A DNA stretch of 64,000 nt, taken from assembly GCF_003946865.1 (NCBI RefSeq), contig NZ_QXTH01000002.1, forward strand, positions 124,001 to 188,000, written 5' to 3'. The stretch comes from Antribacter gilvus (GTDB lineage Bacteria > Actinomycetota > Actinomycetes > Actinomycetales > Cellulomonadaceae). Below the pieces are notes generated by a model. The model was not told the origin of the DNA and did no database searches. It was given only the letters and a program-made list of their open reading frames with translations. The stretch's first letter is position 1. The number at the start of each line of letters is the position of its first letter. A program made the position numbers and the translations under genes. Shown here one piece after another: positions 48,980-58,368 of the stretch.

Positions 48980-49723
48980 TCAGGCGTCGAGCGGCCCGTC
49001 CCAGTGGGTGGGAAGGGGTAGCGGGTGGCCGGGGAGCACGTGCCCCACGATCTCGTCGAGGACCCGGCGGACGGCAGGCTCCCCCACCCACAGGTGCTTG
49101 GCGCCGTCGACGCCGATGACCTCGGCCTGCGGCACGCGCGCGAACCGGCGCCGGGCCTCGTCCGGCTGCAGGTAGTCGTCGTGCTCGGGGACGAGGACGA
49201 CGAGGGGCTTGCCGGTCGCGGCCCAGCGGTCGAGGTCTGCGTCGGTGGCGCGGTGCAGCGGCGGCGACAGCAGGATCGCGCCCTCGACGGCCGGGTCCGC
49301 GCCGTGCATGAGGACGAGCTCCGTCCCGAAGGACCAGCCCACGAGCCACGGTCGCGGCAGCCCGCGGAACTCGGCGAGCTCGATCGCGGCCGCGACGTCG
49401 TACCGCTCGCCCTGGCCCTCGTCGAACGCTCCCTCGCTCGTGCCCCGCGGGGACGAGGTACCCCGCGTGTTGAAACGCAGGACCGCGAGGTCCGCGAGCG
49501 CGGGCAGGCGCCAGGCCGCCTTGCGGTAGACGTGGGAGTCCATGAAGCCGCCGTGGGTCGGCAGCGGGTGGAGGGTCAGCAGCGTCGCGGCCGGGTCGTT
49601 CTCCACGGGCAGCGCCAGCTCGCCCACGAGCGTCAGCCCGTCGGCGGTGTGCAGCTCGACGTCCTCCCGCCGGGCAGGGAGCACCGTGAGGGAACGGATC
49701 TGGTGTGCGGTCTCGGCAGTCAT
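48980..49723 (-). CDS. Alpha/beta hydrolase (dienelactone-hydrolase-like)
   Basis: 247 aa. LTLHPLPTHGGFMDSHVYRK marks the loop after the first strand, VLRFNTRGTSSPRG the RFNxRG motif seen in COG2945-type hydrolases, GWSFGTELVLMHG the nucleophile elbow, VLVPEHDDYLQP the acid and DGAKHLWVGE the His. ATG 49723 is used; an ATG three codons upstream is possible. Substrate unknown. Same strand and spacing suggest co-transcription with the next hydrolase. Confidence 0.87.
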   Translation of the reverse strand: MTAETAHQIRSLTVLPARREDVELHTADGLTLVGELALPVENDPAATLLTLHPLPTHGGFMDSHVYRKAAWRLPALADLAVLRFNTRGTSSPRGTSEGAFDEGQGERYDVAAAIELAEFRGLPRPWLVGWSFGTELVLMHGADPAVEGAILLSPPLHRATDADLDRWAATGKPLVVLVPEHDDYLQPDEARRRFARVPQAEVIGVDGAKHLWVGEPAVRRVLDEIVGHVLPGHPLPLPTHWDGPLDA

Positions 49724-49736
49724 CTCTCCCATCTTC

Positions 49737-50036
49737 TCAGCGAAGGCGCGAACGGCGCTGCCAGCACGAGCTGTGCCAGTGCCGGCGGAAGTCGAGGCCT
49801 GCGTCCGGGCCGCCGATCGCGTCCGTCTGCCAGGCGACCACGTGCGCCGTGCTGGGCGGGATCGTCTGCCGGCAGGCCGGGCAGATGTACGGCTTGTCGG
49901 AGGAGCGGATCGCCTGGACCACCCATTCGCCGTCGGCTGCCGACTCGCTACGACGCCCGCCTGTGGCGCGGTCGATGTCGAGCGGTCGATGCTCGGCCCC
50001 GTAGGGCCGGCGCTTGGAGGGGCGCTTGGGCGGCAT
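49737..50036 (-). CDS. Small conserved actinobacterial protein with CxxC motif
   Basis: 99 aa basic protein. ICPACRQTIPPSTAHVVAWQ and DFRRHWHSSCWQRR supply Cys/His ligands for a likely zinc site. The N-terminal 20 residues are very basic (PPKRPSKRRPYGAEHRPLD). Homologues appear as hypothetical proteins (sometimes ATP/GTP-binding) in many actinobacteria; function unknown. ATG 50036 has GGGAG close upstream and a GAGAAT hexamer seven bases before it. Confidence 0.75.
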   Translation of the reverse strand: MPPKRPSKRRPYGAEHRPLDIDRATGGRRSESAADGEWVVQAIRSSDKPYICPACRQTIPPSTAHVVAWQTDAIGGPDAGLDFRRHWHSSCWQRRSRLR

Positions 50037-50127
50037 GTCTCCCATTCTCCCGCACCGGGATGCGCGGCCGCCGAGCACCGGCGGGGAAACCTGTGAAAGC
50101 CTGGGAATGCCTCTCAAGACCTGCCGC

Positions 50128-50133
50128 TAGAGT
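50128..50133 (+). promoter_or_regulatory. -10 element of the FKBP lipoprotein gene
   Basis: TAGAGT, giving a leader of about 35 bases with the GAAGGA ribosome binding site before the GTG at 50175. Confidence 0.4.
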
Positions 50134-50174
50134 GTGGCGGTCCGCGCAAGGCGCCCCGACCGAAGGACTTTCTC

Positions 50175-51164
50175 GTGAAGCACCGCACCACTGCAGGCCT
50201 GGCGGCCCTCGCCCTCGGCTCTGCCCTCGCCCTCGCCGGTTGTGCGAGCGACGACGCGCCCGACTCCGAGGCTTCGTCCGGCGCCGCCGTGTGCACCCCG
50301 GCCGCGGCTCCTGCCGAGGCCAGCAGCAGCCCCCTGCCGACGCCGTCGGCCGAGGACGTCGCCGCTGTCGAAGCGATCCAGGTCGCGGGCGACCCGGGCA
50401 GCGAGCCGACCGTGACGTTCACGCCGCCGCTGACCGTGACCGCACCGACGTCGCGTGTCGTCAACCCGGGCACCGGCGCCGACCTCGTGGACGGCCAGCA
50501 GGTCAGCATCCGGTACGTGGCGATCGCGGGCGCCGACGGCAAGAAGGTGTTCTCGAAGTGGGACGAGGGCCAGGAGCCCGAGACGTTCACGTTCGGCGAC
50601 CCGAACTTCCAGCTCTTGAACGTTCCCCTCGAGGGCCAGAAGGTCGGCACGCGCCTGCTCCTCGCCAGCCAGGGTCAGGACGGCGCGTTCCAGGTCAGCC
50701 TGATCGAGGTCGAGGGTGCCAAGGACGTGGCCGAGCGCGCCGAGGGTGAGCCGGTCAAGCCCGAGGAGGGCCTGCCCACCGTCGAGCTCGCCGAGGACGG
50801 CGCGCCGACCGTGACCATCCCCGAGGGCTACGAGGCCCCGACGGAGCTCGTGTCGCAGACCCTCATCGAGGGCTCGGGTGCCGAGGTCTCCGCGGACCAG
50901 ACGGTGACCGTCCAGTACGCGGGCTGCCTCCTGGACGGCACGTCGTTCGACTCCTCATGGAGCCGTGGCGCTCCGATGGCGCAGCCCCTCGACCAGCTCA
51001 TCAAGGGCTGGGCCGAGGGCCTCTCGGGGCAGAAGATCGGCAGCCAGGTGCTGCTGGTCATCCCGCCGGAGCTCGGCTACGGCGACCAGGAGAGCGGCAG
51101 CATCCCGGCGAACTCCCCGCTCGTCTTCGTCGTGGACATCCTCGACGCCACCGGCGGCGCGTGA
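50175..51164 (+). CDS. FKBP-type peptidyl-prolyl isomerase lipoprotein
   Basis: 329 aa extracytoplasmic folding factor. Lipoprotein signal peptide with the lipobox LAGC (Cys23). Two FKBP-like modules: a first, degenerate one at about residues 90-180 (VNPGTGADLVDGQQVSIRYV) and a complete C-terminal one (QTVTVQYAGCLLDGTSFDSS, IKGWAEGLSGQKIGSQVLLV, IPPELGYGDQESGSIPANSP). It assists folding of exported proteins. GTG start has GAAGGA eight bases upstream. A hairpin follows the gene. Confidence 0.93.
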   Translation: MKHRTTAGLAALALGSALALAGCASDDAPDSEASSGAAVCTPAAAPAEASSSPLPTPSAEDVAAVEAIQVAGDPGSEPTVTFTPPLTVTAPTSRVVNPGTGADLVDGQQVSIRYVAIAGADGKKVFSKWDEGQEPETFTFGDPNFQLLNVPLEGQKVGTRLLLASQGQDGAFQVSLIEVEGAKDVAERAEGEPVKPEEGLPTVELAEDGAPTVTIPEGYEAPTELVSQTLIEGSGAEVSADQTVTVQYAGCLLDGTSFDSSWSRGAPMAQPLDQLIKGWAEGLSGQKIGSQVLLVIPPELGYGDQESGSIPANSPLVFVVDILDATGGA

Positions 51165-51206
51165 CCTTGGGCACGCTCTGAGGCATCGGCCCTGATCAAC
51201 AGGGTT

Positions 51207-51245
51207 GCGACGGCGGGTTCCCGGTTCCCGGGGGCCCGCCGTCGC
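51207..51245 (+). terminator. Terminator after the FKBP gene
   Basis: Perfect 11-base arms at 51207-51217 and 51235-51245, 42 bp after the FKBP stop and immediately before the leaderless promoter of the phosphoribosyltransferase. Confidence 0.65.
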
Positions 51246-51259
51246 CGTATCGTCATGCC

Positions 51260-51781
51260 ATGACTTCACCCGAGGCCCCGGCGCCCGACGCCCCTCCCCT
51301 GCGGGAGGTCCTCACGTGGGAGATCTTCCCCGTCGCCGTCCGCGAGCTGGCCGTGCAGGTCGTCTCGAGCGGCTTCGTCCCTGACGTGGTGGTCGCCGTC
51401 GCCCGCGGCGGTCTTGTCCCGGGCGGCGCCATGGCGTACGCGCTGGGCACCAAGGGCGTGGGAACGCTCAACATCGAGTTCTACACGGACATCGGCCAGA
51501 CGCTCGACGACCCGCGCGTGCTGCCGCCGCTCATGGACACGTCGGAGCTCCCCGGAGCGAAGGTGCTCGTGGTCGACGACGTCGCCGACTCCGGCCGCAC
51601 GCTCGCGCTCGTCATGGACATGCTGGAGAAGCACGGCGCCGACGCCCGCTCCGCGGTGCTCTACACGAAGCCGCGGACGATCATCCAGCCGGACTTCTCC
51701 TGGCGGGACACCGACCTCTGGATCACGTTCCCGTGGTCGGCGGAGCCGCCGGTGACGGGCGTGCGCTCGATCGACGCGTAG
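51260..51781 (+). CDS. Phosphoribosyltransferase
   Basis: 173 aa type I phosphoribosyltransferase with the PRPP-binding loop VLVVDDVADSGRTLALV near residue 105 and VVAVARGGLVPGGAMAYALG at the pyrophosphate loop. Similar to xanthine/hypoxanthine salvage enzymes of the Gpt/Hpt-like group; base specificity cannot be read from the sequence. TATCGT (51248-51253) lies six bases before the ATG and there is no ribosome binding site, so it is likely leaderless. Confidence 0.88.
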   Translation: MTSPEAPAPDAPPLREVLTWEIFPVAVRELAVQVVSSGFVPDVVVAVARGGLVPGGAMAYALGTKGVGTLNIEFYTDIGQTLDDPRVLPPLMDTSELPGAKVLVVDDVADSGRTLALVMDMLEKHGADARSAVLYTKPRTIIQPDFSWRDTDLWITFPWSAEPPVTGVRSIDA

Positions 51782-51833
51782 GTTCCGGCTGGGGCGTCGG
51801 GCCCGGGCTGATCTCGGCCCTCCCTGATCCGGG

Positions 51834-52382
51834 TCACAGCTTGCCGTAGCGGTACACGAGACGGTGGCTCCCGACGACCTCCCGGAAGACGTCGGTGACG
51901 AGCGGCCCCAGCTCGGGCCACTGCCAGAACCAGAGGCCGAGGCTGGCAAAGGCGAAGCAGTTCTCGTACCAACGCCACTGGGGCAGGGCGACGTCATCCA
52001 GGCAACCGGGACAGGAGCTTGTCGCGGGTTCGCCAGCGATCCAGCCGTCGAGACTGTCGAGCAGCCTCTCTGCACCGGGGTCGAACCGGTGGGAGCACCG
52101 AGGGCACTCAGCCCAGTCGCAATCGCCCTGGGCCCCCCAGAACGCCTCCCGGGTCGAGATCACCCGCACACCGTCGACCCCCCTCGCCCACCCCGGGTCC
52201 TTGCCTGCGTCGAGGAAGCGTGGTCCTGGTTCGTGTCCCGGGTCACCGTAGGCGGCCCCGTCCACGATGTCGCGCAGGATGATGCCCCGTCGGACCAGCT
52301 GCTGCGTCAGTGCCGCAGCGAGCTGCGGCGCCTCCTCGGTGGTGGCGTCGACGTCGGCGATCCACTGGAAGTACGTTCCCAT
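51834..52382 (-). CDS. Hypothetical protein with two CxxC pairs
   Basis: 182 aa from ATG 52382. MGTYFQWIADVDATTEEAPQ begins the protein; AECPRCSHRFDPG and SCPGCLDDVALPQ give two CxxC pairs, so a zinc ribbon-like site is likely. The rest is Trp-rich (WFWQWPELGPLV). Similar hypothetical proteins occur in Streptomyces; no function known. The start has only weak ribosome binding site (AGG). A palindromic repeat lies 88 bp upstream. Confidence 0.7.
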   Translation of the reverse strand: MGTYFQWIADVDATTEEAPQLAAALTQQLVRRGIILRDIVDGAAYGDPGHEPGPRFLDAGKDPGWARGVDGVRVISTREAFWGAQGDCDWAECPRCSHRFDPGAERLLDSLDGWIAGEPATSSCPGCLDDVALPQWRWYENCFAFASLGLWFWQWPELGPLVTDVFREVVGSHRLVYRYGKL

Positions 52383-52469
52383 CGGCTTCCCTGTCCTGCG
52401 TCGGCCTCGCGGCACACCGTCGTCAGGCGGACCCTACCGACCTCCACGTCCTCCTGACGGAGGGTCCGC

Positions 52470-52530
52470 TTCGAGAACGCCATCAGGTAGTGCCTCGAGC
52501 CCTGAAGCATCACCTGATGGCGTTCTCGAA
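52470..52530. repeat. Palindromic dispersed repeat, copy 1
   Basis: Perfect 19-base arms at 52470-52488 and 52512-52530 with a 23-base loop, in the 181 bp gap between two minus-strand genes. The right 28 bases (52499-52526) are identical to 56263-56290, and the left end shares 16 bases with 56229-56244. It also encodes a short peptide frame beginning MMLQG. Confidence 0.75.
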
Positions 52531-52563
52531 CCTGACCACGCCGACTCCGGGCGGTGGGAGTGC

Positions 52564-52815
52564 TCAGCTTCCTTCCTGGACCTCGTAGATGGCGTCGGCC
52601 ACCAGCCCGTGGGCCTCGCGGTGCACGGTGTTGGCGGCCTCGGGGCCCGGGGCCTCGACGAGGCAGAAGATCTGCCCCTTGGACTCGTCGACCCAGTAGC
52701 GCAGGTAGTTCACGTCGTGGTCGCCCTGGGTGGCGAGGTCGGCCTGGTGCGCCTTGGCCACGTCGTCCATGGTGACGCCGTCACCCAGCGAGTGGACATC
52801 CATGTACAGCGGCAT
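52564..52815 (-). CDS. DUF4242 protein (SCO4226-type nickel-binding)
   Basis: 83 aa protein, MPLYMDVHSLGDGVTMDDVA at the start, then VNYLRYWVDESKGQIFCLVE and EAANTVHREAHGLVADAIYE, matching the DUF4242/SCO4226 family; the Streptomyces member binds nickel through His residues. ATG 52815 has AAGGGA seven bases upstream; a 27-codon longer frame is rejected. It lies 90 bp downstream of a LuxR-type regulator gene on the same strand. Confidence 0.85.
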   Translation of the reverse strand: MPLYMDVHSLGDGVTMDDVAKAHQADLATQGDHDVNYLRYWVDESKGQIFCLVEAPGPEAANTVHREAHGLVADAIYEVQEGS

Positions 52816-52905
52816 GTCGGTTCCCTTTCGGCTGGTGCCGGGCCCGGTGGCGACGGCGACACCTCCAGGCTGTCCGACGACGCCGGGGCGGCGCATGGGT
52901 AGCCG

Positions 52906-55488
52906 CTACCCAGATGTGCGGTCGCCCGCTTCCATCAGCTCCGTACGGCGCCCGACGCCGAGCTTGGCCAGGACCGACGCCACATGGTGCTCGGCGGTGC
53001 GGCGGGAGATCACCAGGCGCTGGGCGATGGCGGCGTCGGTGAGGCCTTCGCGCAGCAGTGCCAGGATCTGCGCCTCGCGGGCAGTGAGCCCGTGCGCTCG
53101 GCGGCGCGCCTCCGTGATGCGTGGCGGCGCGCCTCCCAGGCTGCGCACGACGGCGCGGGCACGGTCCGCCGCCGCGGCCGCGTCGATCCGGACGAACACG
53201 ATCACGGCGTCGGAGACCAATGCCGGCTCACCGCTGCGTGCCAGCGCGAGGCCTTGGTCGAACGGGCAGCCTGCCTGTCCCCACCAGGCGGCCGCCTCGG
53301 CCCACCGGCCGGCACGCTCGAGGGCGTACGGTTCGGCGACGCGGACGTCCACCTCGACGTCGGCCGGCAGCCAGGTCGCGACCGCACCCCTGCTCCACGG
53401 GCAGTCCGCCCGGGACACGAGCGGCCACGCCTCGGCCGCGGCGTCCGCCGCGTCCGTGCCGGCGATCCAGGCGCGGGCGCACAGGGCCGCCGCCGTCGGC
53501 GCGATCCGCTGGCTCTCCCCGGTCCGTCGGGCCATCTCGGCCGCCTCGTCGAGCAGCGCGGCCCCGCGGGGGTCCCCGGCACGGGAGCCGATGCTGCCCA
53601 GGACGAGGAGCGGTTCGAGCTGCGCCATGGCGGAGGCCTCGTCCCGGTGGGTGACGACCTGCTGCGCGACGGCTGCGGCGTCGTCGTGCCTGCCCTGGTG
53701 GAGGAGGAGCTCAGCGCGAAGCCCGAGCAGGTAGACCGTCCAGGAGTCGAGGTCGCGATCCACGCAGTACTCGTAGCCCTCCTCGAGGTACCGGGCGGCG
53801 GCGTCGAGCCGACGCTGGGCGACGGCGCAGGCAGCCAGGTTGTGCAGGGCACGAGCGGCCTGCTCGTGACGGTCCAGGCGCTTGGCCGCGGCCAGGGAGT
53901 CGGTGAGCATCGCCTCGCCCTCGGCCAGGTCGCCGGCCACGGCCTCCATCGTCCCGAGCGTCCCCAGGGCGTTGACCAGCACCTCCTCCCGCTCGGAGGA
54001 CGGGGGCAGGATGTCGAGCAGCGCCAGGGTGCGCCGTCCCCACGTGCGAGTGCCCTCGAGGTCGGTACGCAGCATCTCGAGGCCGGCGCGGTGGCTGTAG
54101 GCCATCGCCTGGGCCACGGTGCCCGTGCCCTCCAGCAGGTCGATCGCCGTCTGCGCCTGAGCCTCGGCGACGTCGTTACGGCCGGCGAACCAGTGCAGCC
54201 GGGACTGGCACCGCCAGGCGTCACCGGCCCGCACGGTGTCGCCGAGACCCTCCCAGATCTGGCGGGCCTGAGTGATCGCCTCGATCGAGGCGTCGATACC
54301 ACCGGTGAGGTAGAGCTCGTAACCCAGGTCCCACAGCAGGTTCGCCCGCTCGGACGGCTGAAGCGCGTCCGCGTGTGCCAGCGCGCGCCGGTACTGGCCG
54401 ACCGCCTCCCGGTGCGACCCCAGCTCGGCCGCCCGCGCCCCCGCCACCCGTCCGTGCCGCACCACCTCCTCGCGGTCGCCCGCCGCCTCGGCGTGGTGGG
54501 CCAGCCACGCCGGGTCCGCGCCACGAGCGCTCAGGGCGGCGAGCAGCCTGCGGTGCACGTGCAGGCGTCGGCCCGCCGGAACCTGTGCAGCGACAACCTG
54601 GCGCGCCAGCTCGTGCCGGAAGACGACACCGTCTCCGGACGCCCGCAGCAGGCCGCGCTCCAGCGGCTCGTCGAGCGCGGTCAGCCCGGCGTTCAGCAGG
54701 TCGTCCACGACGTCCGCCTCGACCCGAGCGCCCGCGAGCGCCACGACCTCCAGCGCAGACCGCCCGACCTCGCCGAGCCGGGAGACCCGGCCCAGGACGG
54801 CGTCCCGCACGGTCGGTGGCATCGCGCCCGTCTCGTCCGCGAGGACCTCGGTGACAAAGAACGGGTTGCCACCCGTGACCTCGTACAGTCCCGCCGCGGA
54901 CACGCCGTGCTCGGTCGCCAGCCGGTCGACCGCCGCCGGGGACAGGGGTCCCAGGTCGATGCGGCGGGTGCCGTCAGCCGAGGCGGTGTCGCCGAGCAGC
55001 AGCCGCAGCCCTTCACCTGCACCGGCATCCTCAGGCCGGTACGTCACCAGTACCAACGCCGCACACCGGTGAATCCGACGTGCGAGGTGCCGCAGCAGGT
55101 CGAGGGTTGCCTCGTCCGCCCAGTGCGCGTCCTCGAATACCAGCACGTACGGGCGAGACGTCGGCGTCCGCAGGGCGTTCACCAGGCGCGTGAACACCTC
55201 GCCGCGCGAGGCGTCCGGCGGCCACACCGACGACGGTAGGTCCGGAAGCATGTCTGACAACGGTCCCAGCGGGGGTGGCGTGGCCGACCCGTCGCACCAG
55301 CCCACCGCAACGTGCACGTCCGCATCGCGCGTGCACGCGTCCACGAACGTCGTCTTGCCGATCCCTGCCTCGCCGGCCACCCAGACCATCCGGCCCCGGG
55401 CAGCGGCGGCTTCGGCCAGGTACCCCGCCACGACGCGCAGCGGACCCTCCCGCTCCAGGAGCCCCATGGACCTGATGCTACGCACCAT
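52906..55488 (-). CDS. Large ATP-binding LuxR-family (LAL/MalT-like) regulator
   Basis: 860 aa STAND-type transcription regulator. AAA/NTPase module: Walker A GEAGIGKTTFVDA near residue 40, Walker B VLVFEDAHWADEATLD. A long helical TPR-like region (residues about 400-780) follows, and a C-terminal LuxR helix-turn-helix (GLTAREAQILALLREGLTDA, AIAQRLVISRRTAEHHVASV, LAKLGVGRRTELM). ATG 55488 with GGGAGG directly upstream is preferred; ATG 55467 is an alternative. No obvious target operon lies beside it except the DUF4242 gene downstream. Ligand unknown. Confidence 0.92.
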   Translation of the reverse strand: MVRSIRSMGLLEREGPLRVVAGYLAEAAAARGRMVWVAGEAGIGKTTFVDACTRDADVHVAVGWCDGSATPPPLGPLSDMLPDLPSSVWPPDASRGEVFTRLVNALRTPTSRPYVLVFEDAHWADEATLDLLRHLARRIHRCAALVLVTYRPEDAGAGEGLRLLLGDTASADGTRRIDLGPLSPAAVDRLATEHGVSAAGLYEVTGGNPFFVTEVLADETGAMPPTVRDAVLGRVSRLGEVGRSALEVVALAGARVEADVVDDLLNAGLTALDEPLERGLLRASGDGVVFRHELARQVVAAQVPAGRRLHVHRRLLAALSARGADPAWLAHHAEAAGDREEVVRHGRVAGARAAELGSHREAVGQYRRALAHADALQPSERANLLWDLGYELYLTGGIDASIEAITQARQIWEGLGDTVRAGDAWRCQSRLHWFAGRNDVAEAQAQTAIDLLEGTGTVAQAMAYSHRAGLEMLRTDLEGTRTWGRRTLALLDILPPSSEREEVLVNALGTLGTMEAVAGDLAEGEAMLTDSLAAAKRLDRHEQAARALHNLAACAVAQRRLDAAARYLEEGYEYCVDRDLDSWTVYLLGLRAELLLHQGRHDDAAAVAQQVVTHRDEASAMAQLEPLLVLGSIGSRAGDPRGAALLDEAAEMARRTGESQRIAPTAAALCARAWIAGTDAADAAAEAWPLVSRADCPWSRGAVATWLPADVEVDVRVAEPYALERAGRWAEAAAWWGQAGCPFDQGLALARSGEPALVSDAVIVFVRIDAAAAADRARAVVRSLGGAPPRITEARRRAHGLTAREAQILALLREGLTDAAIAQRLVISRRTAEHHVASVLAKLGVGRRTELMEAGDRTSG

Positions 55489-55542
55489 GCCTCCCGGGAT
55501 TGCCCCTGTGCGGCGACTGGGTCCGCGCGAGCAGAGCACGCG

Positions 55543-56277
55543 TCATGGCCGGTGCCGTGCGGGGCGGCCGGCTTGGTCCGCGGGGAACCAGTAGACGTGG
55601 TCGGGATGCACGCGGATCCCGTACGACGACACGCGGACACCGTTGTGGTCCGCCATCGTCAGCCCAGGCACGTCCACCAACCGCGCCCCGACGGCGAAGA
55701 TGGGGGCCCAGGCCTCGAACCTGTCGGCGGGCTCGAGCCGGCCACCCAGCACGGGGTCGTCGAGATTCGTCGCCACAAGGCGGGCGACGACGACCCCGGC
55801 ATCGTGCAACGTCCACACGATCGGATCGACGATCTTGGCCGGCAGGTTGTCGAGCTCTTCGCAGATCACGGCGAGGGCCTCGTCGTGATCGTCCGCTGTC
55901 CGCCAGGAGCCCCACGGGGCCCACGCGTTCCACAGCTCGTCCGGTGCAGGTACGAGGACCTGGATGCGGCCGGTCGGCACGGCCGCGGCATAGTCCCTGC
56001 GGATCAGGAAGATGTCACGTGCAGAGGCGGTGTCGTCCGACCAGAAGCGGATCACACCCATGCTGCAACCTGGAGACAGGTCCCTGGTCCGCGGTTCGAC
56101 AGAGAGCAGGTCGAGAAGCGTGGCCGCCCACTGTGTGCGGTCGTCGAGCCGTACAGCCGCCCAGGACGCCTCGTAGTCGACCACAGCCGGACGATACCGG
56201 AGGGCCACCTCCCATCGACCAGCGGACGTCCGCTTCGAGAACGTCCCGAAGTACTGCTTCCCGCCCTGAAGCATCAC
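55543..56277 (-). CDS. Hypothetical protein whose N terminus overlaps a repeat
   Basis: 244 aa if read from ATG 56277. I do not recognise the family. The sequence is soluble and Trp/Asp-rich (IRFWSDDTASARDIFLIRRD, IQVLVPAPDELWNAWAPWGS). The first 17 residues (MMLQGGKQYFGTFSKRT) are encoded by copy 2 of the palindromic repeat and resemble the peptide frame of copy 1, so the true start may be downstream, for example GTG 56208. Same strand as the LuxR-type gene, 54 bp upstream of it. Confidence 0.6.
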   Translation of the reverse strand: MMLQGGKQYFGTFSKRTSAGRWEVALRYRPAVVDYEASWAAVRLDDRTQWAATLLDLLSVEPRTRDLSPGCSMGVIRFWSDDTASARDIFLIRRDYAAAVPTGRIQVLVPAPDELWNAWAPWGSWRTADDHDEALAVICEELDNLPAKIVDPIVWTLHDAGVVVARLVATNLDDPVLGGRLEPADRFEAWAPIFAVGARLVDVPGLTMADHNGVRVSSYGIRVHPDHVYWFPADQAGRPARHRP

Positions 56278-56293
56278 CTGATGGCGTTCTTGA
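56229..56293. repeat. Palindromic dispersed repeat, copy 2 (left arm diverged)
   Basis: Shares 28 identical bases (56263-56290) and a 16-base left end (56229-56244) with copy 1 at 52470-52530. Here the left arm has changed after TTCGAGAACG so the hairpin is weakened. It sits at the 5' end of the hypothetical gene. Confidence 0.65.
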
Positions 56294-56332
56294 GGTACCA
56301 GGTTGCGCCGGGCGGCGGGCCTCAGCGGCGCG

Positions 56333-58318
56333 TCACTCTCCGAGCACCCTCGCGAGGTCCTCGGCCGTCGTCACCGGGCGGTCGCACACGAAGCCCCGGC
56401 ACACGTACGCGGCTGCCCGCCCGTCGACGAGCGGGCGGTCGGCGAGCAGGGGCACGCCCGGTGCGTCCGGCGTTCCGACCTCAACCACCAGCCCGGCCGA
56501 CGACGCGCCGCGGGCCACACGTGCGAGCGCGGCCCGATGGTCGTCGTCGTGCCCTACGACGGCGACCTGCAACGGGCCCGTGACCAGGGCCTCCGCGAGG
56601 GCGAGCGTCCAGCCGGCGAAACGTGGCGCCTGCCGGGCCAGCTCACCCGCCGCGGCAACGGCCGCCTCGGCGGCCTTCCGGTGCCGGGGCGAGCCGGTCA
56701 GCGCGGCGTAGGTGCAGAGCGCACCGGCGAGCGCTGACTGTCCCCCGGGCTCGGGACCGTCGGTCGGATCCTTCGGCCGGCTCACGAGACGCTCGGCGTC
56801 GTCGGCCACGTCGAAGAAGCCGCCCGCTCCATCGCCGAACCGGGCCAGCGCGACGTCGAGCAGGTCGCCCGCAGCCTCGAGCCAGCGCGGCTCCCCCGTG
56901 GCCTGGTGCAGCGCGAGAAGTCCCTCGGCAAGGTCGCCGTGGTCGGCGGCGACGCCGGGCGCCGCACCGACCACGCCGTCGCGCGACACCCGGCGCAACC
57001 GACCGTCCACGACGTGCACGCGCAGGAGGAGGTCGGCGCAGCTCCGCGCCGCGTCCAGGTATCGCGGCACGCCGAGCAGGGCGCCCGCCTCGGCGAGGGC
57101 GGCGATCGCCAGCCCGTTCCAGGCGCTGACCACCTTGTCGTCACGGGCCGGCTGGGGTCGCGTGGCCCGGGCCTCGGCCAGCCGGGCCCGCGCCCCGGCC
57201 CACCAGCCCGGCTCGGGGTCCTCGCGCAGCTGGAGGGTCGAGGCGCCCTGCTCGAACGTGCCCTCGGGCGTGACGGACAGGAGGTCTGCCGCCCGGGCGC
57301 CGTCGGCCGGCCCGAGGACGTCCGCGAGCTGTTCGCGGGTCCAGACGTAGGTGAGCCCCTCGTCGCCGTCGGTGTCGGCGTCAAGCGCGGAGGCGAAGCC
57401 TCCTTCGGACGTGCGCAGGTCCGCCAGGAGGAAGTCAGCGGTCTCGCGGGCGACGCGCTCCGCGAGCGCCGAGCCGGTCGCGCGGTACAGGTGCAGGTAG
57501 GCGCGCAGGAGCTGGGCGTTGTCGTACAACATCTTCTCGAAGTGGGGCACCACCCAGGCGGCGTCGACGGCGTAGCGCGCGAACCCGCCTGCGAGCTGGT
57601 CGTAGATGCCGCCCCGGGCCATGGCCTCGCACGTGCGCTCGACGAGGCGCAGCGACTCCGGGTCGCCCGTGCGGGCGTGGTGGCGAAGCAGGTGCTCGAG
57701 CGTCATCGAGGGCGGGAACTTGGGCGCTCCGCCGAACCCGCCCCGGGCGAGGTCGGCGTCTCGCGCCACCAGACGCGCGGCACGGTCGAGCGCAGGCGCG
57801 TCGAGCGCGTCGGGTGCCTTCTGAGCCAACCGCGACGACCCGCTCGCGATCGCGTCGACGATGGCCGCCCCCTGCTGCACGACGGCGTCCCGGCGCTCCG
57901 CCCACGCCTGCGTGATCGCGTCGAGCAGCGCGAGGAAGTGCTCGCGCGGATAGTAGGTGCCGCAGTAGAACGGCTCGCCGTCGGGAGTCAGGAAGCACGT
58001 CATGGGCCAGCCGCCCTGCCCTGTCAACGCGGTCGTCGCGGCCATGTAGACCGCGTCGACGTCGGGACGCTCCTCCCGGTCGACCTTGACCGCGACGAAG
58101 CGGGCATTGATCGCCGCGGCCACGCCGTCGTCCTCGAACGACTCGTGCGCCATGACGTGGCACCAGTGGCAGGCCGCGTAGCCGACGGACAGCAGGACCG
58201 GTACGCCGCGCCGCCGGGCCTCGTCGAACGCGTCCTCGCCCCACTCCCGCCAGTCGACGGGGTTGTCGGCGTGCTGGAGGAGGTAGGGGCTCATCGCCGC
58301 TGAGAGACGGTTCGGCAT
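56333..58318 (-). CDS. DUF255 thioredoxin-domain protein (YyaL/SPATA20-like)
   Basis: 661 aa, the usual size. N-terminal thioredoxin-like DUF255 domain begins [20 protein letters not shown] and carries the Cxx[37 protein letters not shown] follows. The remaining two thirds is an (alpha/alpha)6 barrel resembling N-acylglucosamine epimerases ([20 protein letters not shown]). The cellular role is not known; a sugar-directed enzyme with a redoxin domain has been suggested for the family. ATG 58318 opens the conserved N terminus; the longer frame upstream is rejected. Confidence 0.92.
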   Translation of the reverse strand: MPNRLSAAMSPYLLQHADNPVDWREWGEDAFDEARRRGVPVLLSVGYAACHWCHVMAHESFEDDGVAAAINARFVAVKVDREERPDVDAVYMAATTALTGQGGWPMTCFLTPDGEPFYCGTYYPREHFLALLDAITQAWAERRDAVVQQGAAIVDAIASGSSRLAQKAPDALDAPALDRAARLVARDADLARGGFGGAPKFPPSMTLEHLLRHHARTGDPESLRLVERTCEAMARGGIYDQLAGGFARYAVDAAWVVPHFEKMLYDNAQLLRAYLHLYRATGSALAERVARETADFLLADLRTSEGGFASALDADTDGDEGLTYVWTREQLADVLGPADGARAADLLSVTPEGTFEQGASTLQLREDPEPGWWAGARARLAEARATRPQPARDDKVVSAWNGLAIAALAEAGALLGVPRYLDAARSCADLLLRVHVVDGRLRRVSRDGVVGAAPGVAADHGDLAEGLLALHQATGEPRWLEAAGDLLDVALARFGDGAGGFFDVADDAERLVSRPKDPTDGPEPGGQSALAGALCTYAALTGSPRHRKAAEAAVAAAGELARQAPRFAGWTLALAEALVTGPLQVAVVGHDDDHRAALARVARGASSAGLVVEVGTPDAPGVPLLADRPLVDGRAAAYVCRGFVCDRPVTTAEDLARVLGE

Positions 58319-58368
58319 CTCACTAGCGTCGCACCGATGGCGGTCCGGCGGTGCCGTCGCGGCGTAGC

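Noticed and set aside
52307-52513. Small gene MMLQGSRHY... on the minus strand
   Set aside because: The frame is mostly the palindromic repeat plus the opposite-frame start of the neighbouring gene; no ribosome binding site or conserved domain. Treated as part of the repeat.
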